Shown here: positions 9,011 through 18,227 of the stretch, in pieces
How positions within the stretch are numbered: position 1 is the stretch's first letter
Layout of the letters: each line of letters starts with the position of its first letter
From: Candidatus Nitronereus thalassa
GTDB lineage: Bacteria; Nitrospirota; Nitrospiria; Nitrospirales; UBA8639
Length of the DNA stretch: 64,000 bases
Reading direction: 5' to 3'
NCBI RefSeq assembly: GCF_032191465.1
Contig: NZ_JAQOUE010000001.1
Span: 2,759,501 to 2,823,500 of the forward strand
The notes under the pieces: model-generated
The model's database searches: none
Told to the model about the DNA's origin: nothing
What the model saw: only the letters and a program-made list of their open reading frames with translations
Translations under genes and position numbers: made by a program

Positions 9011-9231
9011 GCATTGCGGGTGTTCATGTGCATTTGTTTCCCTTCAGGCAGATTGGAGGCATGGATTCTGCCCTCTTGCAAGATTATCGATAGCCTGACC
9101 GATAAATTAAAGAGGGAAAAGAAAATAAAAAGGAATAGGCAATCAGCGACGGAATGAAACAATAATAATTTGGTTTCCCTGTCGCAAGGGGAGAAAGCTT
9201 TAGTTCTGTTGAACTGTCTCCAAAGGTCAAA

Positions 9232-9684
9232 ATGATGAAACGGTGCTTCTGCAAATTCGAAGTTTCATTGGATGTGATGGGAGTCGTCTTTTGTCTTCTG
9301 GTTTCTTCTGCAACGGGAGATGTTTTAGGGCAGGAAACTTCTTCCCAAGCCACACAATCTGAAATCGCCACTGCAAATTCGGCGATCTCTCTTGGAAAAT
9401 CCAATGGGAAGCGGTGGACGGTTCATTGTGAGCGCGAAGATGGGTCTCAGGGGATCTTCCGCGTGTCGTCAGATATCACCGATGAAGCCTCTCCCTTGGA
9501 TATAGAATCCCAACCTGCCGCACCGCAAGTTGCGAAAGCACCCCCTACCCCAAAGCCAAAGATTGAATCTGAGCCCGCTGTCGCTCCCAAAGATGAAGAC
9601 CCTTTCGGGAGTCCTACGCTCAAATGTGGAAGATTGCTCACGTTGTTGGCTATTTTTGCGACAGGTGAATCTTCAAGGCACTAA
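9232..9684 (+). CDS. Hypothetical secreted Pro/Ala-rich protein
   Basis: An open frame of 150 codons. It begins with basic residues and a hydrophobic stretch (VMGVVFCLLVSSATG) that reads as a signal peptide, continues with RWTVHCEREDGSQGIFRV, and then a Pro/Lys/Ala-rich segment (KAPPTPKPK). The last 25 residues look unrelated in composition and may result from a frameshift or erosion. There is no strong ribosome binding site. I do not recognise the family. It lies between two minus-strand genes. Confidence 0.45.
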   Translation: MMKRCFCKFEVSLDVMGVVFCLLVSSATGDVLGQETSSQATQSEIATANSAISLGKSNGKRWTVHCEREDGSQGIFRVSSDITDEASPLDIESQPAAPQVAKAPPTPKPKIESEPAVAPKDEDPFGSPTLKCGRLLTLLAIFATGESSRH

Positions 9685-9744
9685 TTGGCTTCCACTCGCA
9701 TCTCGGGTGTCTTGTATCTCCGATAAAAGAAGGCGAGGGGCACC

Positions 9745-12700
9745 TCACGTGATATTAGATACAGGTGTTTCCTCAACCTCCAGAGCGATCCGATGGTTTC
9801 CCAAAAAATCTTCGACTATGAGATAGACCGAGGGCACGATGGTCAAAATGATCACCGTTCCAAATAAAATGCCGAATCCGAGTGAGATCGCCATGGGAAT
9901 AATAAATCTGGCTTGTAGGGCCGTTTCAAAAATCATCGGTGCTAATCCAAAGAAGGTCGTCAAGGAGGTTAGGACGATAGGCCGAAAGCGTCTCATAGCT
10001 CCTTGAACAATGGCCTCGATCAACGGAATATGTTTTTCATCGCGAAGTTGATTGGTGGCGACGATGAGTACGAGTGAATCGTTGACGACGACCCCAGCCA
10101 ACGCAATGATTCCAAAGAGACTAATGATGCTGAGACCATATCCCAAAAGAAAATGGCCGGCGACCGCTCCAATAATTCCAAAGGGAATACTGAGCATGAC
10201 GATGAGTGGCTGGATATAACTTCTGAACGGAATGGCCAGTAAGCCATAAATGAGCAACATGGCTAAGGCAAACCCGACGGCCAATGCTGAGAGGGATTCT
10301 TGCTGAGAGGCTTGTTCTCCTTCCAATGAGTAATTCAGCCCAGGATATTTTTGGATTAACGCGTCCAATTCGTTGGCTGTGAGTTCGGCAATTATGGTAT
10401 TCGCGTTGGCGAGTTGATCATCCACGTCGCCCGTGACTGCTACAACGCGTCGACCATCTCGGCGTTTGATTTCCGTGTAGGCATGTCCTGACTCAATCTC
10501 CGCGGCTTCGGCAAGCGGAATCTCTCCCCCTTCCTTGGTGAGTAAGATTAAATGTTCCACCGTGAAATACGAACGGCGTTCTTCCTCCGGTAGCCGAACC
10601 ATCACCTTCACTTCGTTGCGTCCACGCTGTTGACGTAAGGCTTCTACCCCATAAAAGGCTCCACGGACTTGCTGTGCGAGCTGTGTCGCGTTGAGCCCCA
10701 AACTGCGACCTTCGGGTTTGATTCGGAAACTCCGTTGGGGTTTGCCTAGCGACACACCGTCATCAATGTCCGTGACTCCGGCATAATGTGACAGGGCTTC
10801 GGCCAGTTCTTTCGCGGCTGTTTCCAAAATGGGCCGGGATCGATGGGTGAGTTGAATGTCAATGGGTGCCCCACCCGTGGGACCGGTTTCGGATTTAAAG
10901 GTGAGAGACTCGAGTCCAGGGATTGTTCCGATGGCCGCCCGCCAATCATTTGAAAAATCCGCACCACTGAAATCTCGTTTATCTGCCGGAACCAGATACA
11001 CCATCATGCCTACTAGATGGCTTCCGGCTAGACCCGGCGGGGCATCGGCTGGTCCTACCCGTGGCAAGGCGGAGCCAATCTGACCAAAAATGCCGCGTAA
11101 AATATCTTTGCCGCCATGTTGCTCAACGGTGGCATTAGCGCCTTGCTGAAGGCGCTGTAATACCTCTCGTGAATATTCCATGGGAGTTCCGTAAGGAAGT
11201 GTGGCTTGAGCCATAACAAGTTCGGAGTCAATGCCAGGGATGAAGCTAAAGGGAATATGTCCACCTGCCACAGTGCCTATGGCCAAGATTAATAACGCGA
11301 GCCCTATGGAGACGGTTAAATAGCGAAAAGTGAGGACCAGTCGAAGAAACGGTTGATAGCGTTCATGAATAAACGAGTGGAGAGCTTGGCTGAACTTCAG
11401 TCGTGGCCGATCGAGGACGTTCCATAATGGTGATGCCTCTCGCGTGCCGGCCAAATGCGCGGGCAAGACAAAGAGAGATTCAATCAGGGATACGAAAAAT
11501 ACGGCGACAACCACGGCTGGAATTTGTCGCATAAAATTGCCCATGGTGCCTGGCACGAAAAACAGGGGGAGAAAGGCTGCGACGTTCGTGAGCACCGCAA
11601 ACGTGATCGGTCCGGCAATTTCCTGAGCGCCTGAAATTGCTGCTTGGAGAAATGGCATGCCCTGTTCCCGTTTTTGGTAGACGATTTCTCCGGCCATGAC
11701 CGCATCGTCGACAATGATTCCCAAAGTAATAATAAAGGCAAACAACGAGATCATATTGATGGAGGCGTCGGTCAGGGGAATGAACAGGAAGGCACCAATG
11801 ATGGAGGTTGGGATTCCCATCGTCACCCAAAAGGCGAGTCGAAGATCCAAGAAGAATCCCAGCAGCAATAAGACCAGAATCAATCCCAGGAACGCATTTT
11901 TTAATAACAGCTGCATGCGATCACGATAGATTTCGGATTGGTCTCCCCAAATATCTACTCGAAGGCCTTCGGGAAGTTCCGGTCGTAATTCATCGAGATA
12001 GGCGTACACATTATTGGAGACCGATTGGGGCGTTTCATGTCCCACGCGAAAGACATTCACCAGAATGGCTCGTTGCCCATTGTAAAACGCGATTTCGTCA
12101 GTATCCTCAAATCCGTCTTTTATCGTGGCAATATCCCCGACAGTGATCGTCGCGCCATCAGGGGTCGAAGCGATGGGAATTCCGGCATACTCCCGCCCAA
12201 AATCTCGGCGTTCTTGTGTTCGCAATAACACTTCCCCGCTGGTGGTTTTGACTCCGCCACCTGGAAGCTCGATCGCGGCTTCTCCGATTTCCCGAGCAAT
12301 TTGGTTGAGCGTGAGTCCATACGACCGCAGATGCTGTTGGGGTACTTCAATGGAAATTTCTCGTGGACGAGCCACGGCTAGTTCCACGAGGGTGATGCCT
12401 GGCCTTTGTAACAACTCATCGCGAATTCGCTCGGCGACATCGCGGAGCGTCTGTTCTTCTTGATCGCCGTAGACCATGACGGTGAGGACCTGATGTCGTA
12501 CCTCAACTAAGCTGATGATGGGTTCTTCCGCTAATTCGGGAAACGACTGAATGCTGTCAATTTCATTATTCACGTCTTGCAAGACGCTATTCGTGTTCGC
12601 GCCGGTTAAGAGTTCAATTTCGATGGATGCCTTGCCTTCATTGGCGGTTGCCGTGACTTCCTTGACACCGTCGAGCCCGCGAACTGCATCTTCGATGGAG

Positions 12701-12924
12701 AGGACAATGCCTTGCTCGACCTCCTCGGGGCTGGCTCCTGGATAGGCGACGGAAACACGGATCACATCGACTTCAAATTGAGGGAACACTTCCTGCTTGA
12801 TCTGGGTGCTGACCAGCAGGCCCCCAAGAATAAACATGAGCATCACGAGATTCGCGGCGACTGTATGGCGTGCCATCCACGCAATGGGCCCGGATGGGGG
12901 AGGATGTGAGTCGCTAGGCGTCAT
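9745..12924 (-). CDS. RND multidrug efflux transporter, inner-membrane pump
   Basis: A 1059-residue hydrophobe/amphiphile efflux pump of the AcrB/MexB superfamily. It has the expected twelve membrane segments in two repeats, with two large periplasmic loops. The fourth-segment proton relay reads LGIIVDDAVMAGE, with the adjacent Asp pair, and the matching tenth segment has ALAGVVVNDSLVLI. It would export amphiphilic compounds from inner membrane or periplasm using proton motive force. It lies nine bases downstream of the adaptor gene and after the outer-membrane channel, forming one operon. The overall sequence resembles the environmental branch next to AcrB rather than the metal-exporting CusA branch (no Met clusters seen). 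Substrates are unknown. Confidence 0.93.
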   Translation of the reverse strand: MTPSDSHPPPSGPIAWMARHTVAANLVMLMFILGGLLVSTQIKQEVFPQFEVDVIRVSVAYPGASPEEVEQGIVLSIEDAVRGLDGVKEVTATANEGKASIEIELLTGANTNSVLQDVNNEIDSIQSFPELAEEPIISLVEVRHQVLTVMVYGDQEEQTLRDVAERIRDELLQRPGITLVELAVARPREISIEVPQQHLRSYGLTLNQIAREIGEAAIELPGGGVKTTSGEVLLRTQERRDFGREYAGIPIASTPDGATITVGDIATIKDGFEDTDEIAFYNGQRAILVNVFRVGHETPQSVSNNVYAYLDELRPELPEGLRVDIWGDQSEIYRDRMQLLLKNAFLGLILVLLLLGFFLDLRLAFWVTMGIPTSIIGAFLFIPLTDASINMISLFAFIITLGIIVDDAVMAGEIVYQKREQGMPFLQAAISGAQEIAGPITFAVLTNVAAFLPLFFVPGTMGNFMRQIPAVVVAVFFVSLIESLFVLPAHLAGTREASPLWNVLDRPRLKFSQALHSFIHERYQPFLRLVLTFRYLTVSIGLALLILAIGTVAGGHIPFSFIPGIDSELVMAQATLPYGTPMEYSREVLQRLQQGANATVEQHGGKDILRGIFGQIGSALPRVGPADAPPGLAGSHLVGMMVYLVPADKRDFSGADFSNDWRAAIGTIPGLESLTFKSETGPTGGAPIDIQLTHRSRPILETAAKELAEALSHYAGVTDIDDGVSLGKPQRSFRIKPEGRSLGLNATQLAQQVRGAFYGVEALRQQRGRNEVKVMVRLPEEERRSYFTVEHLILLTKEGGEIPLAEAAEIESGHAYTEIKRRDGRRVVAVTGDVDDQLANANTIIAELTANELDALIQKYPGLNYSLEGEQASQQESLSALAVGFALAMLLIYGLLAIPFRSYIQPLIVMLSIPFGIIGAVAGHFLLGYGLSIISLFGIIALAGVVVNDSLVLIVATNQLRDEKHIPLIEAIVQGAMRRFRPIVLTSLTTFFGLAPMIFETALQARFIIPMAISLGFGILFGTVIILTIVPSVYLIVEDFLGNHRIALEVEETPVSNIT

Positions 12925-12932
12925 AAATCCAT

Positions 12933-14204
12933 TTACTCGCTTGGGGCTTCAGAAGATGCTGTGTCTGATTCAGGTTGCGACGATACAGGTGAAGGAAGAG
13001 AGGGAGCCTCAGCTGATTTGACTAATAATCCGGGAATGCCTGCAGGCAATTGACTCGTGATGATTTGCTCACCTTCTTTCACGCCTTGGCTAATGACGAC
13101 GGAATCTTTTCTGGACAGCAGGATTTCAACCTGACGCACTTCCAACTGGTTGTTGGAGTTTTTGACCCACACGCGGCTGCCTTCTCGAATGATGTGGCGT
13201 GGCAAGACGATCACATTGTGGAGGATGGGCCCTTCGATTTCCACACGGACATATTCGCCCAGCAATAAGGGACGGCGATCGGTCTTGGTTTTCTCTAACT
13301 GCAGTGGATCATGAATAGAGACCAGCACTTGCGCCATGCGCCCGTTTTGGGTGACATCGCCTAACAGTTCGGCGACTCTCCCATAACGAACAACTGGCTC
13401 TCCTTGGCCAATGTCACGAATAATCCGTACGCGCGATCCGCGACGTGTGTCTGCGTCCGGGACGGAAATCCAATCGAGGTGATGTATGGGGACACTGACT
13501 TGAGCGCGAAACTCATCAGTCCCCACGAGCGTGGCCACGGAGCTTTGGGTGTTGATGAGCTGTCCCACTTCCACGGATTCAGAAAGGACCATGGCATTGA
13601 ACGGTGCCGTAAGAATGGTCCGTTGGACATCCAATCGAGCCTTGGCTAGTCGGCTTTTAGCGGCCTGCAAGGCCATTTGTTTTTCAAGAAGATGCGGGCG
13701 GCGAAGTGCAAGTTGCTTGCTCAGGTCGCTGATTTCTCCCGCTGCAGGGTTGAGGAGTTTCCACTCGCGTTGGGCTACGGCTTGATTGCCGAATTCCACT
13801 TTCAGATCAAATTCAGCCTTGGCCACAGCAGCTCGTTCTTCATCCACGGCAAATTGGTAATCGCGTGGGTCAATCTGCAGAAGCGCCACGTCCTCGGGGA
13901 TGATTCCGCCTTTCACTAAGTCGGGGCTTTGCTGAATGACCAGTCCATCGACTTCCGGGTGTACCGTAACCTGTTGATGGGCTTGTACAGTACCAAAAGC
14001 CGTGATGACGGCACGTTCGTCTTGCATGTGAGCTGGAAGAACTTCCACAAATGTGGCCTGATCTCCCGGTGAAATTTTCGGTACGTTGGGTCGATGGGTG
14101 ATGAGGACCTGCGCGCCGAGTGCCGCAAGGATCACAATAAGAATTGGCAGAAGAATGCGAAGGATTTTCGAGGTGTGGTTTGGCGGGGGAGGGGATTGGT
14201 TCAT
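12933..14204 (-). CDS. RND efflux periplasmic adaptor (membrane fusion protein)
   Basis: A 423-residue adaptor with an N-terminal membrane anchor (about residues 12-34, ILRILLPILIVILAALGAQV), a lipoyl/barrel-sandwich half (VTVHPEVDGLVI), a helical hairpin rich in Ala/Glu/Lys and Arg, the second lipoyl half (LTAPFNAMVLSESVEVGQLI), a beta-barrel and a C-terminal Ser/Pro-rich tail. It links the inner-membrane pump to the outer-membrane channel. The ATG at 14204 overlaps the stop of the upstream gene as ATGA and is preferred over an in-frame start at 14255 that would lie within that gene. Confidence 0.92.
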   Translation of the reverse strand: MNQSPPPPNHTSKILRILLPILIVILAALGAQVLITHRPNVPKISPGDQATFVEVLPAHMQDERAVITAFGTVQAHQQVTVHPEVDGLVIQQSPDLVKGGIIPEDVALLQIDPRDYQFAVDEERAAVAKAEFDLKVEFGNQAVAQREWKLLNPAAGEISDLSKQLALRRPHLLEKQMALQAAKSRLAKARLDVQRTILTAPFNAMVLSESVEVGQLINTQSSVATLVGTDEFRAQVSVPIHHLDWISVPDADTRRGSRVRIIRDIGQGEPVVRYGRVAELLGDVTQNGRMAQVLVSIHDPLQLEKTKTDRRPLLLGEYVRVEIEGPILHNVIVLPRHIIREGSRVWVKNSNNQLEVRQVEILLSRKDSVVISQGVKEGEQIITSQLPAGIPGLLVKSAEAPSLPSPVSSQPESDTASSEAPSE

Positions 14205-15664
14205 TGAATCGAGTCCTGCATGGCGACGTTGTGAGGCGGGGGTTCCTGGCTCCATCCTCCCCCGATGGCTTTATAGACTTGAACCACGGCGATAAGTTGG
14301 TCCCGCTGGGTTTGGGCGAAGGCAATTTCGGCATTGAACAGTTCGCGCTGGGCCACGAGAACATCCAAATACGTGGCTTTGCCGTTGAGATATTCTAATT
14401 GGGCCAACTGACGAGCTTCCCGCGAAACGGCAAGCAGGCGTTCTTCCACTTCGCGAATTTCTCGAGTTTTTTGATGCAGGAGTAATGCGTCTTCCACTTC
14501 TCGAAAGGCTTGTTGAATCGTTTGTTCATAGGTGATAAGCGCCTGTTCCTGTTGGGCTTTGCTCACTTCCAGGTTGGCGCGATTTCGCCCGGCATTGAAA
14601 ATCGGCAGGGTAATAGCCGGCCCCAGTGACCAGATGCGGGAGGAACCTATAAACAAATCGGAAAATTCTAAACTTTGTGCGCCAAAATTTCCGGTCAGAC
14701 TAATCTGTGGAAAGAATGCGGCCTTGGCCACTCCAATTTTGGCATTGGCAGCCACGAGTTGCTGTTCGGCTTCCAAAATATCGGGACGTCGTTCGAGTAG
14801 CGAAGAGGGCAGTCCGGCAGGAACTTCCGGCGGAAGAGTTTGATCGCTCAGGGACGCACCCCGGACGATGGTCTGTGGGTTCTGGCCAATGAGTATGCTG
14901 AGTTGATGTTCTTTTTGTCCGATTTGTTGCTCGAGGTCTGGAATGAGCGCTTGCGCACGCGCGACTTCTTGTTCCGCGCGACGAATGTCCAAGGCCGTAC
15001 TTTGTCCCATCAGCTTTCGCAATCGAATAATGTCGAGGGATTCCTCGCGAGTCTTGAGAGTCAGTTGGGCAATATGGAGCTCTCGATCTAACTCTTGAAG
15101 GTCAAAATAAGCCTGCGCAATTTCGCTAACCAATGTGAGGGTAACCGTCCGCTGAGCCCATTCCTTCCCCAGGAGTTCGGCTTGGGCTGCTTCCGTGGCC
15201 CGACGGATTTTTCCCCACAGATCGATTTCAAATGAAAGGTCCAAGGTCGCCTTCCATTGACTGGTGGTTGGTCCCTCCCGATTACTTGGTGCCCCTGCCC
15301 CGATGCCAAATTGCCGAGCCACGGCTCCCGAAGTTTGGTTGCGCTGAAAACTGGTTTTGCCATCAATCTGAGGAAACTGATCCGCCTGGGTTACGCGGTA
15401 TTGGGAACGAGCTTCTCGAACGCGGGAGGCCGCCAACCGTAGGTCCTTATTTTCGACCAAGGCTGATCGGATAAGAGATTGAAGCTGTGGGTCGTGAAAA
15501 AGGTCCCACCACTCCATGTTGGCTAAAGATATGTCTTCGGTCCCCCCATCGATTTGGCCCTGAAAACGTGTTGGTTTTTCGATGTCCGGCCGTTCATAGT
15601 CCGGTCCTAAGGCACATCCAGTTAGGAAACACAGAGGGGCAATGATCAAAAGAAAATGACGCAT
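14201..15664 (-). CDS. Outer-membrane efflux channel lipoprotein (NodT/OprM family)
   Basis: A 487-residue TolC-like protein. It begins with a lipoprotein signal peptide, MRHFLLIIAPLCFLTGCALG, with lipobox LTGC followed by GPDYERP, the classic start of NodT-type channels. Two repeats of long helices and beta-strands follow (SLIRSALVENKDLRLAASRV; ALGPAITLPIFNAGRNRANL; QAFREVEDALL). It forms the outer-membrane duct of the tripartite pump. It is the first gene of the operon and is translationally coupled to the adaptor gene. No local repressor gene is found beside it. Confidence 0.93.
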   Translation of the reverse strand: MRHFLLIIAPLCFLTGCALGPDYERPDIEKPTRFQGQIDGGTEDISLANMEWWDLFHDPQLQSLIRSALVENKDLRLAASRVREARSQYRVTQADQFPQIDGKTSFQRNQTSGAVARQFGIGAGAPSNREGPTTSQWKATLDLSFEIDLWGKIRRATEAAQAELLGKEWAQRTVTLTLVSEIAQAYFDLQELDRELHIAQLTLKTREESLDIIRLRKLMGQSTALDIRRAEQEVARAQALIPDLEQQIGQKEHQLSILIGQNPQTIVRGASLSDQTLPPEVPAGLPSSLLERRPDILEAEQQLVAANAKIGVAKAAFFPQISLTGNFGAQSLEFSDLFIGSSRIWSLGPAITLPIFNAGRNRANLEVSKAQQEQALITYEQTIQQAFREVEDALLLHQKTREIREVEERLLAVSREARQLAQLEYLNGKATYLDVLVAQRELFNAEIAFAQTQRDQLIAVVQVYKAIGGGWSQEPPPHNVAMQDSIQ

Positions 15665-15803
15665 AAATTCCTTTAAAATTATACCCGCAAAAACTAGTCC
15701 ATTAGAGCAATATGCACAAGGGGTAGGAGTCGCCCTAGAATCCGAAAAATCAATTGGGATGAAAGAAGGTCAAAAGAGAAACTATTTAAGTATGGGGTGT
15801 AAT

Positions 15804-16247
15804 TTACATCGGAATCTTCGGCGGCTGAGTGAGGTCGTGGTAGGAGAGGATTCTGCGTTTGCCTTCAGAGTCGAACTGAATAATCATTTCGATGGGAGCC
15901 CCTTTGGAAAATTGCCGAAGCTTATGAAATTGGTCAAGGTCTTGTGGATGGACAGCCAACGTGGCGTCGCCGGGCACGGGCTGCCACTTGGTTTGAAACA
16001 AGGGACGATCGTCTGAGCGTTCATTCCAATTCAGCCAAACGATTGTTTCTTCAAGGTTGATATATCGCAATGTGCCTCGAATGCCCGTAGGTTCTTTAAA
16101 GTTCAGAATGTTTGTAAGAAAAGTATCCAACGGATGCGGTTCGGTTTCGAACGCTCCTGCCGGAATTGAGATCAACATGACACAAGACGCGATAAGTGCT
16201 CCACCCAAAAAAGAGGGCAAATGAAATTCTGGGCGACTTTTTTTCAT
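15804..16247 (-). CDS. Hypothetical secreted protein
   Basis: 147 residues starting MKKSRPEFHLPSFLGGALIA, with a hydrophobic core ending IPAGAFE that reads as a Sec signal peptide with cleavage after AGA. The mature part has no recognised motif; TGIRGTLRYINLEETIVWLN and GAPIEMIIQFDSEGKRRIL suggest a small beta-rich domain. It is separated from the efflux operon by 139 bases and may have its own promoter. I do not recognise the family. Confidence 0.65.
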   Translation of the reverse strand: MKKSRPEFHLPSFLGGALIASCVMLISIPAGAFETEPHPLDTFLTNILNFKEPTGIRGTLRYINLEETIVWLNWNERSDDRPLFQTKWQPVPGDATLAVHPQDLDQFHKLRQFSKGAPIEMIIQFDSEGKRRILSYHDLTQPPKIPM

Positions 16248-16394
16248 CGGGAATCCTTCATGAGTCCTATGCGGAATTGTAACGGTAAGCCCCGTGATTC
16301 ATTGTACCGAAAAACCTCCATCTTCTTCTAGGAAATTCCAGTATTTCCTGCTGTCAATTTCCTTCATTGATACATCGAAACCTCGAAAACCGTA

Positions 16395-16423
16395 TTGACA
16401 GAAAGCGGGGGGTCTGTTACCTA
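16395..16423 (+). promoter_or_regulatory. Sigma-70-type promoter candidate
   Basis: TTGACA at 16395-16400 and TACCTA at 16418-16423 are separated by 17 bases. The -35 is a perfect consensus, the -10 weak. Transcription would start about 16430, directly before the hairpin at 16434, and would give a leader of about 275 bases for the regulator gene at 16707. Confidence 0.5.
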
Positions 16424-16433
16424 TTAAGTTAAG

Positions 16434-16455
16434 TAGGTGACGGAGCGGTCACCTA
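16434..16455 (+). other. Leader hairpin with 6-base loop
   Basis: TAGGTGAC (16434-16441) and GTCACCTA (16448-16455) are exact complements around the loop GGAGCG. ACCTA just upstream (16419-16423) can compete for the TAGGT arm, giving two alternative folds. The loop has G at position 4 but G rather than A at position 1, so it matches the ANTAR hexaloop rule only in part. Confidence 0.6.
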
Positions 16456-16487
16456 GTGTTTTACAATAGGGTATTCAGGACAACGAA

Positions 16488-16526
16488 CGTCCTTCCCCAA
16501 GTAAGTTTGGGAAAGGGCGTTTTTTT
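16488..16526 (+). terminator. Rho-independent terminator in the regulator leader
   Basis: CGTCCTTCCCCAA (16488-16500) pairs with TTGGGAAAGGGCG (16507-16519) over a 6-base loop with one mismatch, followed by seven T. It lies about 60 bases after the proposed start site and 180 bases before the regulator gene, so it is either an attenuator or the end of a small RNA of roughly 95 bases. Confidence 0.7.
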
Positions 16527-16617
16527 ATGACTTTTTGTGGTGGGTTTTGAATACTGGGAAAACTTGATACCAGAAAATTCTCAAGATTTTGTATATCATT
16601 TGACGATAAGACAGATA

Positions 16618-16690
16618 GGCAAAGGCGCCGGGTCAACCATGGGAGGAGTTTCCTTTTCCCTTGGTCAGCTTCGGCGCCTTTTGTATTTTG
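16618..16690 (+). promoter_or_regulatory. Leader element A: hexaloop motif overlapping a second terminator-like hairpin
   Basis: GGC-AAAGGC-GCC at 16618-16629 could form a short hairpin with a six-base loop having A at position 1 and G at position 4. The same bases AAAGGCGCCG (16621-16630) also pair with CGGCGCCTTT (16672-16681), giving a long stem ending in TTTTGTATTTT. The two folds exclude each other. The layout matches the element before the transporter at 18349, including the shared GGCAAAG word, but the short stem is only three pairs and no good first hairpin is seen. Confidence 0.5.
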
Positions 16691-16706
16691 AGGTTACAAG
16701 GACACA

Positions 16707-17852
16707 ATGATTTCTCATTCTGAAATGGCTCAACTCGATCTGCTGGAAGAGGTCGTAAAGATCTTGACTAGCCTTGATTCGCCGGAGCGGCGAATAGAAC
16801 GGGCATTGGCATTATTAGGGCATGAGCCCAAGAAATCCATGACTTCGTTGAAAGGATCAAAAGGAAACAAAGCCATGCCTGTACTGATTGGCACGAGTCC
16901 TATCATGGAGACTCTGCAAGCAGCGATCCAACGGATAGCGAGTACCCCAGCCACGGTATTGATTCGTGGAGAGAGTGGAACCGGCAAGGAACTGGTCGCG
17001 CGAAGTATTCATGTTTCTAGTCGAAGAGCAGGCTATCCATTTGTGGCCGTGCATTGTGCAGCTGTTCCGGAGTCATTGATTGAATCAGCTTTATTCGGTC
17101 ATGAACGTGGTGCGTTCACTGGCGCGCATCAACGAAAAAAAGGGCGGTTGGAGCAAGCGTCTGGGGGAACCTTGTTTCTTGATGAAATTGGCGATATTCC
17201 AATGGCCACGCAGGTGAAGCTTCTGCGTGTACTCCAGGAAAAAGAATATGAACGGGTTGGGGGCAGTGAGACTCTTCCAGCGGATGTCCGGGTGATTGCT
17301 GCAACGCACCGAAACCTAGAAGCCATGATCCAAACCGGTGAGTTTCGGGAGGATCTGTACTATCGGTTAAATGTCATTCCGCTCGTATTACCACCACTGC
17401 GTGATCGAAGAGAAGATGTGCCAGCACTCATAAACCACTTCTTGGATAAATTCAATCAAGAGAACCGTCGTATGCTTCAACTGGCGCCTTCCTTTGTGGA
17501 TTTGTTAAGTGCTTATCATTGGCCTGGCAATATTCGGGAGTTGCAAAATTGCATTGAACGTTTAGTCGCGTTGTCAGATTCAAAGACAATTGATATCGAT
17601 TCTATTCCAGAATCGTTGGCTTCTTATTTTGAACACATGCGGGCGACACGCATGACTGCAAGCGCGGCACCTCAAACTTCTTCGGTTCAACAAACACTTC
17701 CTGACCGGTTAGATGCCATTGAGCGGGATCGCCTTCGTGAAGCCCTTACCAAAGCCGGATGGGTGAAGGCCAAAGCCGCGAGGTTGTTGGGCATGACCAC
17801 TCGTCAGATTTCGTACAGGATGCAGAAATATCAGCTTGTTGAAGAAGCTTAA
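16707..17852 (+). CDS. Sigma-54-dependent transcriptional activator without a classical sensor domain
   Basis: A 381-residue enhancer-binding protein. Residues 1 to about 57 are a short N-terminal region with no receiver or GAF domain. The AAA+ domain has Walker A GESGTGKE (88-95), the sigma-54 contact loop GAFTGA (135-140), Walker B LFLDE (156-160), and the arginine-finger region ending in HWPGNIRELQN. The C-terminus is a Fis-type helix-turn-helix (KAAARLLGMTTRQISYRMQ). It lies directly upstream of a transporter-nirA unit that has a sigma-54 promoter, so it is the natural candidate activator. Without a sensory domain it may be controlled by its amount, fitting the structured leader in front of it, or by a partner protein. 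Confidence 0.92.
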   Translation: MISHSEMAQLDLLEEVVKILTSLDSPERRIERALALLGHEPKKSMTSLKGSKGNKAMPVLIGTSPIMETLQAAIQRIASTPATVLIRGESGTGKELVARSIHVSSRRAGYPFVAVHCAAVPESLIESALFGHERGAFTGAHQRKKGRLEQASGGTLFLDEIGDIPMATQVKLLRVLQEKEYERVGGSETLPADVRVIAATHRNLEAMIQTGEFREDLYYRLNVIPLVLPPLRDRREDVPALINHFLDKFNQENRRMLQLAPSFVDLLSAYHWPGNIRELQNCIERLVALSDSKTIDIDSIPESLASYFEHMRATRMTASAAPQTSSVQQTLPDRLDAIERDRLREALTKAGWVKAKAARLLGMTTRQISYRMQKYQLVEEA

Positions 17853-17920
17853 TCAATTTCAGTCAAGAAATGGGCTGTGGGTCGTTCTTGGTACAATGGG
17901 GTCAGTCAAAAAGTTTTTTA

Positions 17921-17950
17921 TTCACCAGCGATGAGCAACTAGCGACCAGC
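17921..17950 (-). repeat. Dispersed repeat, family B, copy 1
   Basis: On the minus strand this reads GCTGGTCGCTAGT and TCGCTGGTGAA. Both words recur on the plus strand at 20838-20871, TCGCTGGTGAA exactly and the other with one change. The two copies are inverted relative to each other and flank the transporter-nirA unit. Confidence 0.55.
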
Positions 17951-18046
17951 AATGACCCTCCAAAACCTCCTTGCGAACCAAACAATTTTGTCGGGTTATG
18001 AACATTTTGGTGTGCACTGAACAGGATTGTCAGCATTTGGAAATGA

Positions 18047-18061
18047 GATTCTTCTAGAATC
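18047..18061. promoter_or_regulatory. Palindrome upstream of the sigma-54 promoter
   Basis: GATTCT (18047-18052) and AGAATC (18056-18061) are exact complements around TCT, ending 36 bases before the sigma-54 promoter. It could be an activator site, though it is closer than most enhancers. Confidence 0.4.
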
Positions 18062-18096
18062 ATTCACATTTTTTATGATTTTCCAATGTTGGGTTT

Positions 18097-18112
18097 TGGC
18101 AGGTTCCTTGCA
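18097..18112 (+). promoter_or_regulatory. Sigma-54 promoter of the nitrite transporter-nirA operon
   Basis: TGGCAGGTTCCTTGCA matches the -24/-12 consensus TGGCAC-N5-TTGCW with one change and exact GG-to-GC spacing. Transcription would start near 18123, giving a leader of about 225 bases that contains the attenuator at 18228-18318. Confidence 0.8.
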
Positions 18113-18227
18113 AGGAAATAAAGTAAAGGTGATTAACCTACGACATAGAGTTAGGTTCAGACGGTCGAGTCTCACAAGGGAGTGGTCTTGATCACGGTTT
18201 TATCCTGACAACGGCACAGTAAATTTT

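Noticed and set aside
9745-15664. CusCBA-type heavy-metal efflux
   Set aside because: The pump lacks methionine-rich relay clusters and reads like a drug/amphiphile exporter.
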